This document shows positions 45,135 through 54,329 of a stretch of 64,000 nucleotides of DNA, piece after piece. Within the stretch, counting starts at the first letter, position 1, and every line of letters begins with the position of its first letter. Origin of the DNA: Rhodopirellula islandica (GTDB lineage: Bacteria; Planctomycetota; Planctomycetia; Pirellulales; Pirellulaceae); NCBI RefSeq assembly GCF_001027925.1, contig NZ_LECT01000028.1, positions 223,838 to 287,837 of the forward strand. Reading direction: 5' to 3'. Under the pieces are notes generated by a model. The model was given only the letters and a program-made list of their open reading frames with translations, searched no databases and was not told the origin of the DNA. The translations under genes were made by a program, and so were the position numbers.

Positions 45135-45259
45135 GTGGTCTGTCACAGCTAAAAGTTAGGGTTGATCGTAGTGGACGAGGCCACGAGTCCTTGGATTTGA
45201 CGCCAGTTCAGGACTCGTGGCCTCGTCCACTACCCTAAAAACAAGTCCTGACAGACCAC
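45135..45259. repeat. 125-base nested inverted repeat
   Basis: The outer arms GTGGTCTGTCA (45135-45145) and TGACAGACCAC (45249-45259) enclose perfect 23-base arms at 45169-45191 and 45210-45232 (TAGTGGACGAGGCCACGAGT...). A weaker TTAGGGT/ACCCTAA pair lies between. The flanks form a further pair around GCCCCAACGGGGC (near 45115) and GCCCCGTTGGGGC (near 45289). The whole could fold into one long imperfect hairpin. It is non-coding. Confidence 0.85.
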
Positions 45260-45327
45260 GAGCGCATTTTGGGACTCTTTGTTAGGGCTGCCCCGTTGGG
45301 GCGTGGGACAGAACCAAAACCAACGAC

Positions 45328-45375
45328 GCTTCCCAAAACGGATCCCATGCCGAATGACTCCTGCCGACCTGCTTA
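45328..45375. repeat. Dispersed palindromic element (TAAGCAGG family), partial copy
   Basis: Read on the minus strand it begins TAAGCAGGTCGGCAGGAGTC, then ATTCGGCAT and GTTTTGGGAAGCG. This matches the end of the copy at 62615-62734. The first TAA is the stop codon of the desaturase gene. The far end of the element is not recognisable here, where it runs into other inverted repeats. Confidence 0.8.
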
Positions 45376-46398
45376 GCTTTCAGCTCCGCTCTTTCGCACG
45401 TGGCGAGGGCGGATGATGTGGGTTGCCAAACCGAGGGCTCCGAACAACCGGATCATGTAGTAGTTGGGGTCGATTTCCCACCAGCGATGTTGAACCGACG
45501 CGCTCGCCGGATCCGCGTGATGGTTGTTGTGCCAACCTTCGCCCGCGGTCAGCAAGCTGACAAACCAATTGTTGCGACTGTCGTCCGTCGTTTGGTAGTT
45601 CCGGTATCCAAACACGTGCGTGAACGAATTGACCGACCACGTGATGTGCCAAACCCAAACGGTTCGTGCGATCACTCCCCAAACAAATACGCTGGCCGCC
45701 ATCTGATAGGCGTCTGCATTGTTGCCGTAAACGAGCATTGAGATCCCGACGGCCAACAACGCATACACAAACGCGTGAGCGAGATAGAACATTCCCGCTG
45801 GGCTGGGCAGTTTTTCAATCCATCGGTAATAGGGGTCCGACAGAATATCGCGGGCATACTTTTCGTACATCGAAAAAGTCGCCATGCGTGTCCGACTTTC
45901 GTGAACCAGCCATCGCACGTGGGCCCACACGAAACTGATTCGCGGCGAGTGGGGATCTTCCGCGTGATCCGAATGACTGTGGTGCATGCGATGCCAAGCC
46001 ACCCAGTGCGCCGGCGTTTCTTGAGCCGTGCACATGGCCAATGTCACCAGCGTCCGCTCAAACCATTTGGGTGACCGAAAACTACGATGCGAAAGCATCC
46101 GGTGGTAACCGATTGGAATCGCCAATTGCCCGAAGACAACTACTCCAATCACAAACGCGGCGACGCCGGCCCAAGAAAAGAAATAGGGAAGCAGCACCAA
46201 CAGCGTCAGCAAATGCAGGGTCACGAAAAAGATCGTGTAATCCCAGCGAATCGAGCGTTTGGTTGGATCGCTGTAGGTTCCCGCCTGGGCAGGAGAGCTC
46301 GCCGAGGCAAGACTCTGAGACTCGGTTGGCGTCTGCCAATCAGCCTCTGAATCGCTCTGGCCCGGATTGGTTGGGATGGTTGCCGCCTCAGTCGTCAT
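45373..46398 (-). CDS. acyl-CoA/fatty acid desaturase
   Basis: This is a 341-aa membrane-bound di-iron desaturase of the stearoyl-CoA Delta9 type. The three histidine boxes are present: HRMLSHRSF, HRMHHSHSD and HNNHHADP. Four hydrophobic segments surround them, including TIFFVTLHLLTLLVLLPYFF. About 45 polar N-terminal residues precede the core. It introduces a cis double bond into acyl chains using O2 and reductant, adjusting membrane fluidity. I chose ATG 46398 (MTTEAATIP), with AGG nine bases upstream; the frame is open to 46476. The stop codon TAA coincides with the first bases of a dispersed palindromic repeat. Confidence 0.93.
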   Translation of the reverse strand: MTTEAATIPTNPGQSDSEADWQTPTESQSLASASSPAQAGTYSDPTKRSIRWDYTIFFVTLHLLTLLVLLPYFFSWAGVAAFVIGVVVFGQLAIPIGYHRMLSHRSFRSPKWFERTLVTLAMCTAQETPAHWVAWHRMHHSHSDHAEDPHSPRISFVWAHVRWLVHESRTRMATFSMYEKYARDILSDPYYRWIEKLPSPAGMFYLAHAFVYALLAVGISMLVYGNNADAYQMAASVFVWGVIARTVWVWHITWSVNSFTHVFGYRNYQTTDDSRNNWFVSLLTAGEGWHNNHHADPASASVQHRWWEIDPNYYMIRLFGALGLATHIIRPRHVRKSGAES

Positions 46399-46761
46399 TC
46401 TGATACCTGGGGTAGTTTCACGGCTCGTGCTTGGACTCGATCGGCTGCAGCCGTGTTTCCGATCGTCCCGCAGCATATCGTATCGAAGGTGAATGGGAAG
46501 AACGATTCGCCGCCACCCCGGACCGCTTCAAGGCGAATGGGCGCATCGCGAGGGTCAGACAAAGTTTCCGGCTGAGATCAAGCAAGGACCAGGCCTGTCG
46601 AAACCTGATAACCACCGCGAAACAGAGTGATTCCCAAACAACCGTGCGTCCAAATGGACGACCAATCGACTATGGTGTCCCTCGTCCACGCAGTCAAAAA
46701 CCATGTCCAATTTGACGACATCAACAGCTCTGAACCACACTTCGTCCACGTCTGACCACTG
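46399..46761. other. Divergent intergenic region without recognised gene
   Basis: These 363 bases separate the divergent desaturase and RNA methyltransferase genes. Apart from a small CGGCTGCAGCCG palindrome near 46450, I see no structured feature. Promoters for both genes are expected here. Confidence 0.4.
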
Positions 46762-48171
46762 ATGGAAAAGAAACCAAGCGAATCGATCGCTTCCTCCCCC
46801 GCAACCGCCCCCCAGCCATTTGACTTGATTGTCCCCTGCGCGTTTGGCTTGGAAGCGATCGTCAAACGGGAATTGAAAGGACTGGGCATCGAGGCCACCA
46901 TCAGTGATTCCGGACGCGTTTCGTTCCGAGGCACACCCGAGATGGTTTGCCAAGCCAATCTCTGGCTCCGAACGGCCGACCGGATTCTGATCCGCGTCGC
47001 GGAATTCCCTGCCGCTGATTTTGATGCTTTGTTCGAAACAACCCGTCAGATCAACTGGGGAAAGCTGCTGCCCGCCGACGCTGCGTTTCCGGTCACAGGC
47101 CGCTCCATCAAGTCGACGTTGACCAGCGTTCCAGCCTGCCAGCGAAGCGTGAAGCGAGCCATCGTTGATGCGATGATGCGAGACCACCGGACCAGTGAAT
47201 TGCCCGAAACCGGACCGCTCTACAAAGTCGACGTGGCGATCGTGAAAGACGTCGCCACATTGACGATCGACACAACCGGCCGCAGCCTGCACCGCCGGGG
47301 ATACCGAACTCACATCTCCTCAGCCCCCCTGAAAGAAACCTTGGCTTCCGCAATGGTCTTGCTAAGCTACTGGAGATCCGGTCGCCCTCTGATCGACCCG
47401 TTCTGTGGCAGCGGCACAATTCCAATTGAAGCGGCCCGGATCGGTCGCAACCTAGCACCTGGACTCGAGCGAGAATTTGCTTGCCAAGCCTGGCCCAATT
47501 TCTCCGCCGAACTCTGGTCCGACACCCGCTCCACGGCGGCCAACCAAAGCTTGCCGCCGCTGGAAGAAAAGCTGTTGGGCAGCGACATCGATGGTCGTGT
47601 CCTGACCGCTGCCCGAGACAACGCGATTCGCGCCGGTGTCCAAGATGACATTCATTTCCAAGCCATGCCGGTTCACGAAATCAGCAGCAGCAAACGCTTC
47701 GGCTGCGTGATCACCAACCCGCCCTACGGCCAACGCATCGGATCCGGCCATTCGTCTCGCTTCGATGCCGCCGATCATGGCGACCCAGACAGCGAGGGAC
47801 CTGAAGATTGGGAACTCGACGAGTTGTACGAATCGTTGCCCCAGATCTTTGAGAAGCTGCCCACCTGGTCGAAGTACATCTTGACCGCGTACTCAAACTT
47901 GGAACGGGCGATGGGTCGTTCCGCGAATCGCCGTCGGAAACTTTACAACGGCCGTATTGAATGCACGTACTACCAATACCAAGGCCCCAAACCCTACGCG
48001 AGCGACCGCCCAGCCACCGAGAAATCTCCGGCACCTGCTCAGCCGATCACACGCGAACCAACCACAAGTGAGCCCTCCGTTCGCGAGACCAACACCAGCA
48101 AACACGCCGCACCAGAACCGGCCAAACCAAAACCCAAATCACCTTGGCCAAAATCTCCACCGAACTCGTGA
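46762..48171 (+). CDS. THUMP-domain class I SAM-dependent RNA methyltransferase (RlmL-like)
   Basis: This is a 469-aa protein resembling the RlmL/YcbY N-terminal half, which makes m2G2445 in 23S rRNA. The N-terminal ferredoxin-like and THUMP parts include DLIVPCAFGLEAIVKRELKG. The Rossmann methyltransferase part follows, with RPLIDPFCGSGTIPIEAARI as the SAM-binding motif, LGSDIDGRVLTAARDNAIRAG and the catalytic NPPYGQRIG. A low-complexity Pro/Lys/Thr tail of about 70 residues is attached. The RlmK half is absent. The exact target base is not certain. It is cytoplasmic. The ATG at 46762 fits; there is no strong ribosome-binding site. Confidence 0.87.
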   Translation: MEKKPSESIASSPATAPQPFDLIVPCAFGLEAIVKRELKGLGIEATISDSGRVSFRGTPEMVCQANLWLRTADRILIRVAEFPAADFDALFETTRQINWGKLLPADAAFPVTGRSIKSTLTSVPACQRSVKRAIVDAMMRDHRTSELPETGPLYKVDVAIVKDVATLTIDTTGRSLHRRGYRTHISSAPLKETLASAMVLLSYWRSGRPLIDPFCGSGTIPIEAARIGRNLAPGLEREFACQAWPNFSAELWSDTRSTAANQSLPPLEEKLLGSDIDGRVLTAARDNAIRAGVQDDIHFQAMPVHEISSSKRFGCVITNPPYGQRIGSGHSSRFDAADHGDPDSEGPEDWELDELYESLPQIFEKLPTWSKYILTAYSNLERAMGRSANRRRKLYNGRIECTYYQYQGPKPYASDRPATEKSPAPAQPITREPTTSEPSVRETNTSKHAAPEPAKPKPKSPWPKSPPNS

Positions 48172-48273
48172 ACGTTGACCTGGCATCGACGAGCGGACCA
48201 ACCTCGTTCGGCCTATCATGGACTGATTGCTCAATGCCATTGGCAAATTGCGACTTCAAGATTGAAAGGCACG

Positions 48274-49806
48274 ATGATGCAACGGATGACACTCTCGATA
48301 CAACCGTGTTGCGAAAGCAAATCCGCGACCAAGCCCTCATTTGCGAAGTTCGGGACGATGACCTTGGCATGGTTTGCATTGTCCATCTGTGTGACTGGCG
48401 TTGCGATGGCAGCCGACACGGACAAAGTGTTTCGCGCCGGTGCGGTTGCGATCGACATCACGCCGGAAACATTCCCCGTCAGCTCCTCGGGCAGCATGAC
48501 GCACCGAACGGCCAAGCAAGCACACGACCCTTTGCACGCTCGTTGTCTGGTGCTGAACGACGGTGAGACAAGCATCGCGTTGGTCACCTGTGACAGTTGC
48601 ATGATCCCGCGTGAGATCTACGACTCCGCCAAACAGATGGCCGCCGAAGCCACCGGCATCGCAACCGACCACATCCTCTGCTCCGCAACCCACACGCACA
48701 CGGCGGTCTCGGTCGCGCCGACCTTTCAAAGCTTGGTCGAGCAAGACTACCTCCCGTTTCTCACCAAACGAATCGCTGAAGGAATCGTCCAAGCCCATGC
48801 GCAATTGGAACCGGCACGCATCGGTTGGGCAATCGGAAACAATCCCAACCAAGTCTTCAATCGTCGTTGGTTCCTGCGTCCAGGAGTCGAAATCAATGAC
48901 CCATTTGATTTGGGAACCGATCGAGTGCGAGTGAACCCGAGTGCGAACAGTCCCACGCTGTTGCAGCCGGCTGGTCCAGTCGACCCGGAGGTTCCTGTGC
49001 TCGCCGTCCAAGCCCTCGATGGTCGACCGATTGCGATGTGGGCGAATTATTCGCTGCACTACGTCGGCGGTGTTCCTCCCGAATCGCTTTCCGCTGATTA
49101 CTTTGGTGAGTTTGCTCGCCAATTCACGAACATGATCGATGCAGGGGAAAGCGAGCCACCCTTCGTTGCCACGATGACCAACGGCACCAGTGGAAACATC
49201 AACAACATCAACTTCTTCGAAGGCCGCGACCACCAACAACCTTTCGAACAGATCCGGTTGGTCGCCAACGATGTGGCGGCTTCCGCACGTGTCGCCTACC
49301 AGCGCATTCAATTCGAAGACTGGGTGCCGCTGGCGATGCGAGAAACCGAGATCGAACTCGGCGTGCGTCGCCCCACTGCCGATGAGGTCGCTCGTGCAGA
49401 ACAGTTGATCGCCGAGTCCAGTCCGGGCCCCTGGAGTGACCGCCGCTTGATCTACGCGGGAGAAACTCTGGAGCTCGCTGAGTACCTGCCGACCGTGAAA
49501 GTGAAACTGCAAGCGATTCGAATCGGCGAGCTCGCCATCGTCAGCAGCCCCTGCGAAACGTTTGTGGAAACCGGACTGGCAATCAAACAGTCCAGCCCCT
49601 TCAAGCCGACGTTCACAATCGAACTCGCCAATGGCTACAACGGGTACCTGCCCCCTCCCGATCAACATGCCTTGGGCGGATACGAAACTTGGCGAGCCAA
49701 GTCGAGTTACCTCGCGGTCGATGCGGAACCCCAAATCCGGGAAACCCTATTGAACCTGCTCGATGATTTGAAGCAGTCGCCACCAGTTTCCCCTGCCCGA
49801 CGATGA
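48274..49806 (+). CDS. exported neutral/alkaline ceramidase-like protein
   Basis: This is a 510-aa exported protein matching the N-terminal catalytic domain of neutral ceramidases. The signal peptide is FGTMTLAWFALSICVTGVAM-A, cleaved near AMAAD. Conserved parts are AVAIDITPETFP at the mature start, LVTCDSCMIPREIY, CSATHTHTAVSVAP (a likely zinc-ligand His region) and WANYSLHYVGG. A second block, FVATMTNGTSGNINNINFF, is also typical. Ceramidases cleave N-acyl sphingosines, but many planctomycete members lack the C-terminal beta domain and their substrates are unknown. ATG 48274 has GAAAGG six bases upstream. The stop overlaps the next gene as ATGA. Confidence 0.87.
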   Translation: MMQRMTLSIQPCCESKSATKPSFAKFGTMTLAWFALSICVTGVAMAADTDKVFRAGAVAIDITPETFPVSSSGSMTHRTAKQAHDPLHARCLVLNDGETSIALVTCDSCMIPREIYDSAKQMAAEATGIATDHILCSATHTHTAVSVAPTFQSLVEQDYLPFLTKRIAEGIVQAHAQLEPARIGWAIGNNPNQVFNRRWFLRPGVEINDPFDLGTDRVRVNPSANSPTLLQPAGPVDPEVPVLAVQALDGRPIAMWANYSLHYVGGVPPESLSADYFGEFARQFTNMIDAGESEPPFVATMTNGTSGNINNINFFEGRDHQQPFEQIRLVANDVAASARVAYQRIQFEDWVPLAMRETEIELGVRRPTADEVARAEQLIAESSPGPWSDRRLIYAGETLELAEYLPTVKVKLQAIRIGELAIVSSPCETFVETGLAIKQSSPFKPTFTIELANGYNGYLPPPDQHALGGYETWRAKSSYLAVDAEPQIRETLLNLLDDLKQSPPVSPARR

Positions 49807-50798
49807 GTTCCAGAATCCGGTCGACAAGAATTCCGTTGATCGGGGCAGTGGTCGCTTTGGCTGCGATCGTCCTCGCGATGAATTCGCTGCCCCTGGCTTG
49901 GTCGAGCGTTCACTGGATGATGCACCCGGAAACCGCATCGTCGCTTCAGTGGTGGATGTCGCGGGCCACCGCGGTGCTGTACGTGGTGACAGCCATCTTC
50001 TTTGCCTATGGTCCACCGGCTCAGGCAACCGCGAGCAGAACAATCGCAAGATTGGTCACGATCCTGCTCATCATTGCCGTCTTTCCATTTGCGACCAACT
50101 CGATCCAAAAGTTTTGGCACATTCGGCCTGATTCCTGGGACCTGCTGCTTTGGCGACTGGACGACGATTGGAACGAAGGTCGTGTCTTTGACTTCCTCGG
50201 TGATTCCATCGCCTGGCTGATCGCAATTGGGGCACTGTGGCTGATAGCCGGGTGGCGAAATGTCGCCTTGCAATCAACTTCGGTTGACAAGGACGTCACC
50301 CGCGAAAAGATAACGAAGTCCATCACGATTCAACGCCTGATGGCGTTGACCGCGATGGCTGCTGGCTTCGCTGCGATTCTGCGTTGGTTGCAATGGTCCG
50401 CCTCACCGCAGGAGTTCGTTCGCATGACCTCGGCCGTGCCCATCGCATTGTCGATTGCAAGCGTGGGCAAATTGACCCAACGTCCAGGCCACCAAAGTCG
50501 CTTTTGGGGATGGGTCCTTGGCGTGACCATGATTCTGCTGACGTGGGTCACCTGGTTCGCGCATGGATTTTTCACCGAGTGGCATTTTCGCTCGATGGTT
50601 CAAACGAACTTCAATGCTCCAGTCTCATGGCTGGACGTTCGATTTAGGCAGCACGTCACGATTGCCAACGACGAAACCATTGCTTCGATCGGACAAGCGA
50701 TGATCGCTTGGACCCTCTTCGCTGTCCTGGGTTATCGACTGGAGCGAACATCGCTCAAGCACCCTGCGTCCAATTCGAGCGAACCGGCACCTCGCTGA
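49803..50798 (+). CDS. hypothetical polytopic membrane protein
   Basis: This is an unrecognised 331-aa membrane protein with about eight predicted TM helices (for example residues 11-32, 56-70, 82-99, 133-150, 179-197, 235-257 and 297-314) and Trp-rich loops such as WDLLLWRLDDDWNEGRVFDF. Its ATG overlaps the ceramidase stop (ATGA), so the two are translationally coupled and probably act in one process. No catalytic or transporter motif is visible. Confidence 0.8.
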   Translation: MSSRIRSTRIPLIGAVVALAAIVLAMNSLPLAWSSVHWMMHPETASSLQWWMSRATAVLYVVTAIFFAYGPPAQATASRTIARLVTILLIIAVFPFATNSIQKFWHIRPDSWDLLLWRLDDDWNEGRVFDFLGDSIAWLIAIGALWLIAGWRNVALQSTSVDKDVTREKITKSITIQRLMALTAMAAGFAAILRWLQWSASPQEFVRMTSAVPIALSIASVGKLTQRPGHQSRFWGWVLGVTMILLTWVTWFAHGFFTEWHFRSMVQTNFNAPVSWLDVRFRQHVTIANDETIASIGQAMIAWTLFAVLGYRLERTSLKHPASNSSEPAPR

Positions 50799-50938
50799 TC
50801 GCTCGATTGAATCAGTTGCCCCGGCGGACCAACACCGGCCGGCTCGCAAGCAAGTGAACCATCGGAATCCCTCGCTTGCCCAGCGGCCAGTCGCTCAACA
50901 ATTCGTCATGCTTTTCGCCCAAGACGATTCGCTCTGGC

Positions 50939-52408
50939 CTATTCGCCCACCAACTCTTTGATCTTGGCGTGCAGTGCGTCCGCATTGGCTTGCCCACTGC
51001 CAACTTTGATCATCTGCACCTTGCCTTCGCGATCAACCAGCACCGCATGCGGGATACCGGTCACGCCGAAGTTGGATTGCATCTCGGTGACCTTGGGAGC
51101 GACGATGGTTGGGTGCTCCATGTCCTTGGATTGCAGGAATTTCGTGATTGCCTCGCGTTCCTCTTCGGGCGTCGGATCTTCGGATCCGTTCACTGCCTTT
51201 CCGCTTTCTTCGTCCCATGTGTAGCCGTAGTACCGGGTGATCCCCACGACCTCAAAGCCTTGATCGCCGAACTCCTCGCGAAATTCTCGCAAGTGCGGAA
51301 AGGTTGCGATGCAAGGGCCACACCAGATCGCCCAGAAGTCGTACAAGACCACTTTGCCGTCCAAGTCCTCCAAGCTGATCCCTTCGGCGTTGGCCCACCC
51401 ATCGATGTCCAACTCAGGAGCGGGCTGACCGATCATCTCCAGTTGCTTTCGGGTCGACTCGATGCGACTTTCCAACGACTTGATTCGAGAAAGGATCGAC
51501 GCGACGCCCCGGTTCTCTTCGTAGGGCGTCAACTTCGCAACCGCAGCTTCCATTCGCTCGATCGCCTCGTCAGGACTGACCCGAGCGAGCCCGCTGATCA
51601 CCGAGTATTCGTTGCTCGCGTATTGTCCCATCAAAACGGAGGACTCCGGATAAGCCCCCAATGCTTGTTCAAAAGCGGATGCGACACGCTCTTGCCCATC
51701 CACCTCGTCGAACAGACGATTTTGAGTGGTCAGCAGATTGATCAACTCAACGGTTGTCTTCTCAGATCGATCCTCCGTCGCGTTGATCTCTTCTAACTTC
51801 GCGACTTGCTTGGCCAGCATGTCCTTGGCGGCGTCTTCATCCTCCCGCGCCAACATGGAGGCACGAACTTGGATCAGACGAGAGAGCGGCATTTGAATTT
51901 CGATGGGATGCTTCGCTTCCAACGCCTGCACCTTTTCAATGGCTTGGTCGGACCACTGGGCAGCCAACTCGGGTTGAGCAGCAGGAAGACCGTAGACACT
52001 GACCTGGCGAATCAAACTGGAAAGCCGCACTGCGTCGGAAGGCGATTCCGTCCGCTCCAGTTCGAATTCAACCGCAGCCCCAAACTGCGCCATCGCCTTG
52101 TCGTATTGGCGTGCCCGAACAAAGCCCGTCGCAATCGTTTGATGCAATGGTTTCAGCTTCTCCGCGACAGCATCCGATTCCATCGCCGTCTCCAGAACCT
52201 TGGCCGCCTCGGCAGGCTTCCCCTCCTTCACCAACTGCAGGATTTGATCGGGAATCGAGAGGACCTCAGGCTCCACTTCCGCAACGTCTTCGGCACTCTT
52301 TTCGGGAGCGTCGGTCGAGTCTTGCCCGTACGACATTGCCGGGAAGACAAACCCGAGGCTCAACGGTGCCGTCAACAAGCCGATGGCCAAGAACTTTCGC
52401 AAACGCAT
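50939..52408 (-). CDS. TlpA-like exported thioredoxin-fold protein
   Basis: This is a 489-aa exported protein. The signal peptide (residues 1-28, LAIGLLTAPLSLGFVFPAMS) is followed by a long helical, TPR-like region (about 45-320). A C-terminal AhpC/TSA-Redoxin thioredoxin fold has the CGPC active site at 363-366 (YDFWAIWCGPCIATFP), then FEVVGITRYYGYTWDEESGK and the cis-Pro loop TGIPHAVLVD. It probably reduces disulfides or peroxidatic cysteines of envelope proteins, including cytochrome maturation factors. Planctomycetes carry many such fusions. ATG 52408 is the start. Confidence 0.88.
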   Translation of the reverse strand: MRLRKFLAIGLLTAPLSLGFVFPAMSYGQDSTDAPEKSAEDVAEVEPEVLSIPDQILQLVKEGKPAEAAKVLETAMESDAVAEKLKPLHQTIATGFVRARQYDKAMAQFGAAVEFELERTESPSDAVRLSSLIRQVSVYGLPAAQPELAAQWSDQAIEKVQALEAKHPIEIQMPLSRLIQVRASMLAREDEDAAKDMLAKQVAKLEEINATEDRSEKTTVELINLLTTQNRLFDEVDGQERVASAFEQALGAYPESSVLMGQYASNEYSVISGLARVSPDEAIERMEAAVAKLTPYEENRGVASILSRIKSLESRIESTRKQLEMIGQPAPELDIDGWANAEGISLEDLDGKVVLYDFWAIWCGPCIATFPHLREFREEFGDQGFEVVGITRYYGYTWDEESGKAVNGSEDPTPEEEREAITKFLQSKDMEHPTIVAPKVTEMQSNFGVTGIPHAVLVDREGKVQMIKVGSGQANADALHAKIKELVGE

Positions 52409-52773
52409 CTGATTTTTCCTTGAGAGATGATCGAATCAATGGTTTCCGCCTGTTGCTGATCCTAACCGGTCTCGGATGCGGGCTGTTGAACGCAATTCCC
52501 GGCGGAAAATCAAATGCCCCGAAACCCGAAGCGGATGGCAGATTCGAAACCACTAACCAATGGCTGCGAGACTCGATCGATTGATCTGACTCGGCCATTC
52601 CCATTGTCGCGTGTTTCGAATCGTGGAGCGGGGACTCACGTGGTCGGTCACTGGATCACAACCGCGCCGGCTCCCCCGTGTCCTGCAAACACCTTCGTGA
52701 ATCAGCGAACGATCGCACCGCCCAACGTTTGCAGACAGCTGGACGGGGCCGCGAACACCCCGCTATTCCAACA
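52409..52773. other. Intergenic stretch without recognised feature
   Basis: These 365 bases lie between the thioredoxin-like gene start and the stop of the first DUF1254 gene. There are no repeats, and the open frames here have no family resemblance. Confidence 0.4.
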
Positions 52774-54255
52774 TCAGTTGGCTTTCACGATACCCGGAGG
52801 GGACCAAGTGCCTTCGCCCGGCGGCAAAATGGACGGGGCCTCGGTTTTGGGCCAGTAGAGACGCATCACCAAGTAGGCTGTGCCGTTCGGCGCCGGGAGC
52901 CAATTGCTCTCCTTCTCAGCCCCCGGACTGTCCTTCTGAATGTACAGCGTCAGCGATCCGTCCGCATTCTTTTTCATGGCGGGAAGCATCGGCGCGTTGA
53001 TCAAGTATCGATCGATCGGATTCTGGATCAGCAACTGGCTTTTGCCATCGTACATCGTGACTGACCAGAACGAGTTCACTGGCGGGAGCTGTCCGGCCGG
53101 GAAGGTCAGCGTGTAGTTGTGTTTGCTGGTTTCGATCGCATCGCCATGGGTATCTTTGCGGGTCGCGGGGTACATGGCTTCGGCCGGCACGTTGGCGTAG
53201 ATCCCCGCCTTTGCCGTCGCTGCGAGCTTCAGAGCATTGCCGCCAAAGAACGCTTCGTCTCCGCCCGCGAGTCCACCGACTTGCCATCCGTTCTGATCAT
53301 TGCCCCCGTCGGCTACAAGAGAATCGACCTTTTCAGAACCAGCCTTCATGCCCAACAGCACTTCTGCTTTGTGTTCCAGTGAAAGGTCTTTGAAGTCGAA
53401 GGTTTTCCCAGGTCCGATGCCGATGGAGGCAAGCTTTGCACGGATGGACTTGTTGCCCGGCGTCTCCGGCACAAACTGCAATGCGGCATCGAGATATTCG
53501 TAAAAGTTGTCCTTGATCCCCTTCGTATTGGCCGGGACGAAGTCGATCTTCGCCGCTGCCGGTGGCGCGGGTTGACCGAGAAAGGCGGAAAGCGGCTGAG
53601 CTTTGTACCCCGATTGCACCTTCACCACGTTCGGCATGTCATCGGGGTTGAACAGCTGGGTGCGGAAAATGGTCAAGCCAAACGGAGTGCTGGATCGAAA
53701 CACCTTCTTGATCCCCGCCGGTGTCTCCCCTTTCCAATCGGGTCCCACCGCAAGGTAGTCGCCCGGTTCGACGCCCGTTGCGCGAGTGCCGATGTAGCCA
53801 TAGACGAAAGTGTTGCCGTCCACCAACTGAACCGAATAGTAACGTTCCTTCTCGACCGCCGGCACCGAGATCACCATGGGTTCGGCGCGCAGGTCCAACC
53901 ACAGACTCGAGTAGGGCGTATCACTGTTCGCTGTGACCACCGCGGTGTCCTTGTAGGTGAACACGCGTGCTTCGTTGTGTATCTGGTTGAAGGGGGCTTT
54001 GTACTGCCCGGATTCCTTGTCCACACAAAACTCGTTCATGACCGCATAGTTCATCACCAGCGGCAGGCCGTAGATGAAGCCCTCTTCGGCGATCGCTCTG
54101 GTTTCTTCGAAGCTCGGCATGTTGATCCCTGCTTGCCCATCGGCACTTGCGGCCTCGGTGATCGGGTCACCCGGTTGATCGCAGGCAGGCAACGTCAGTG
54201 CGGTAACAAAGCCCACGATCAGGAAGAGGGCAAATCGTTGGTGAGTGGTCTTCAT
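52774..54255 (-). CDS. DUF1254/DUF1214 lipoprotein
   Basis: This is a 493-aa exported protein of the DUF1254-DUF1214 family. The signal peptide FALFLIVGFVTALTLPAC ends in a lipobox Cys. Family landmarks are EEGFIYGLPLVMNYAVMNEF, TANSDTPYSSLWLDLRAEP, YYSVQLVDGNTFVYGYIGTR (DUF1254) and FWSVTMYDGKSQLLIQNPID with SNWLPAPNG-TAYLVMRLYWP (DUF1214). The function is unknown; it has only been suggested to be carbohydrate- or lipid-related. I chose the ATG at 54255 as the signal peptide start; the frame is open to 54393. A paralogue lies 74 bases upstream on the same strand. Confidence 0.9.
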   Translation of the reverse strand: MKTTHQRFALFLIVGFVTALTLPACDQPGDPITEAASADGQAGINMPSFEETRAIAEEGFIYGLPLVMNYAVMNEFCVDKESGQYKAPFNQIHNEARVFTYKDTAVVTANSDTPYSSLWLDLRAEPMVISVPAVEKERYYSVQLVDGNTFVYGYIGTRATGVEPGDYLAVGPDWKGETPAGIKKVFRSSTPFGLTIFRTQLFNPDDMPNVVKVQSGYKAQPLSAFLGQPAPPAAAKIDFVPANTKGIKDNFYEYLDAALQFVPETPGNKSIRAKLASIGIGPGKTFDFKDLSLEHKAEVLLGMKAGSEKVDSLVADGGNDQNGWQVGGLAGGDEAFFGGNALKLAATAKAGIYANVPAEAMYPATRKDTHGDAIETSKHNYTLTFPAGQLPPVNSFWSVTMYDGKSQLLIQNPIDRYLINAPMLPAMKKNADGSLTLYIQKDSPGAEKESNWLPAPNGTAYLVMRLYWPKTEAPSILPPGEGTWSPPGIVKAN

Positions 54256-54329
54256 CTTGCTTTTGTCCAGTGTGCGGCTGTCAGAGGTCGGTTGGCTTGG
54301 GATTGCGGTCAGCAGATACGTTGACTCGG

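Noticed and set aside
48337..49734. 465-codon open frame on the minus strand
   Set aside because: It is antisense to the ceramidase-like gene, whose signal peptide and motifs are clear.
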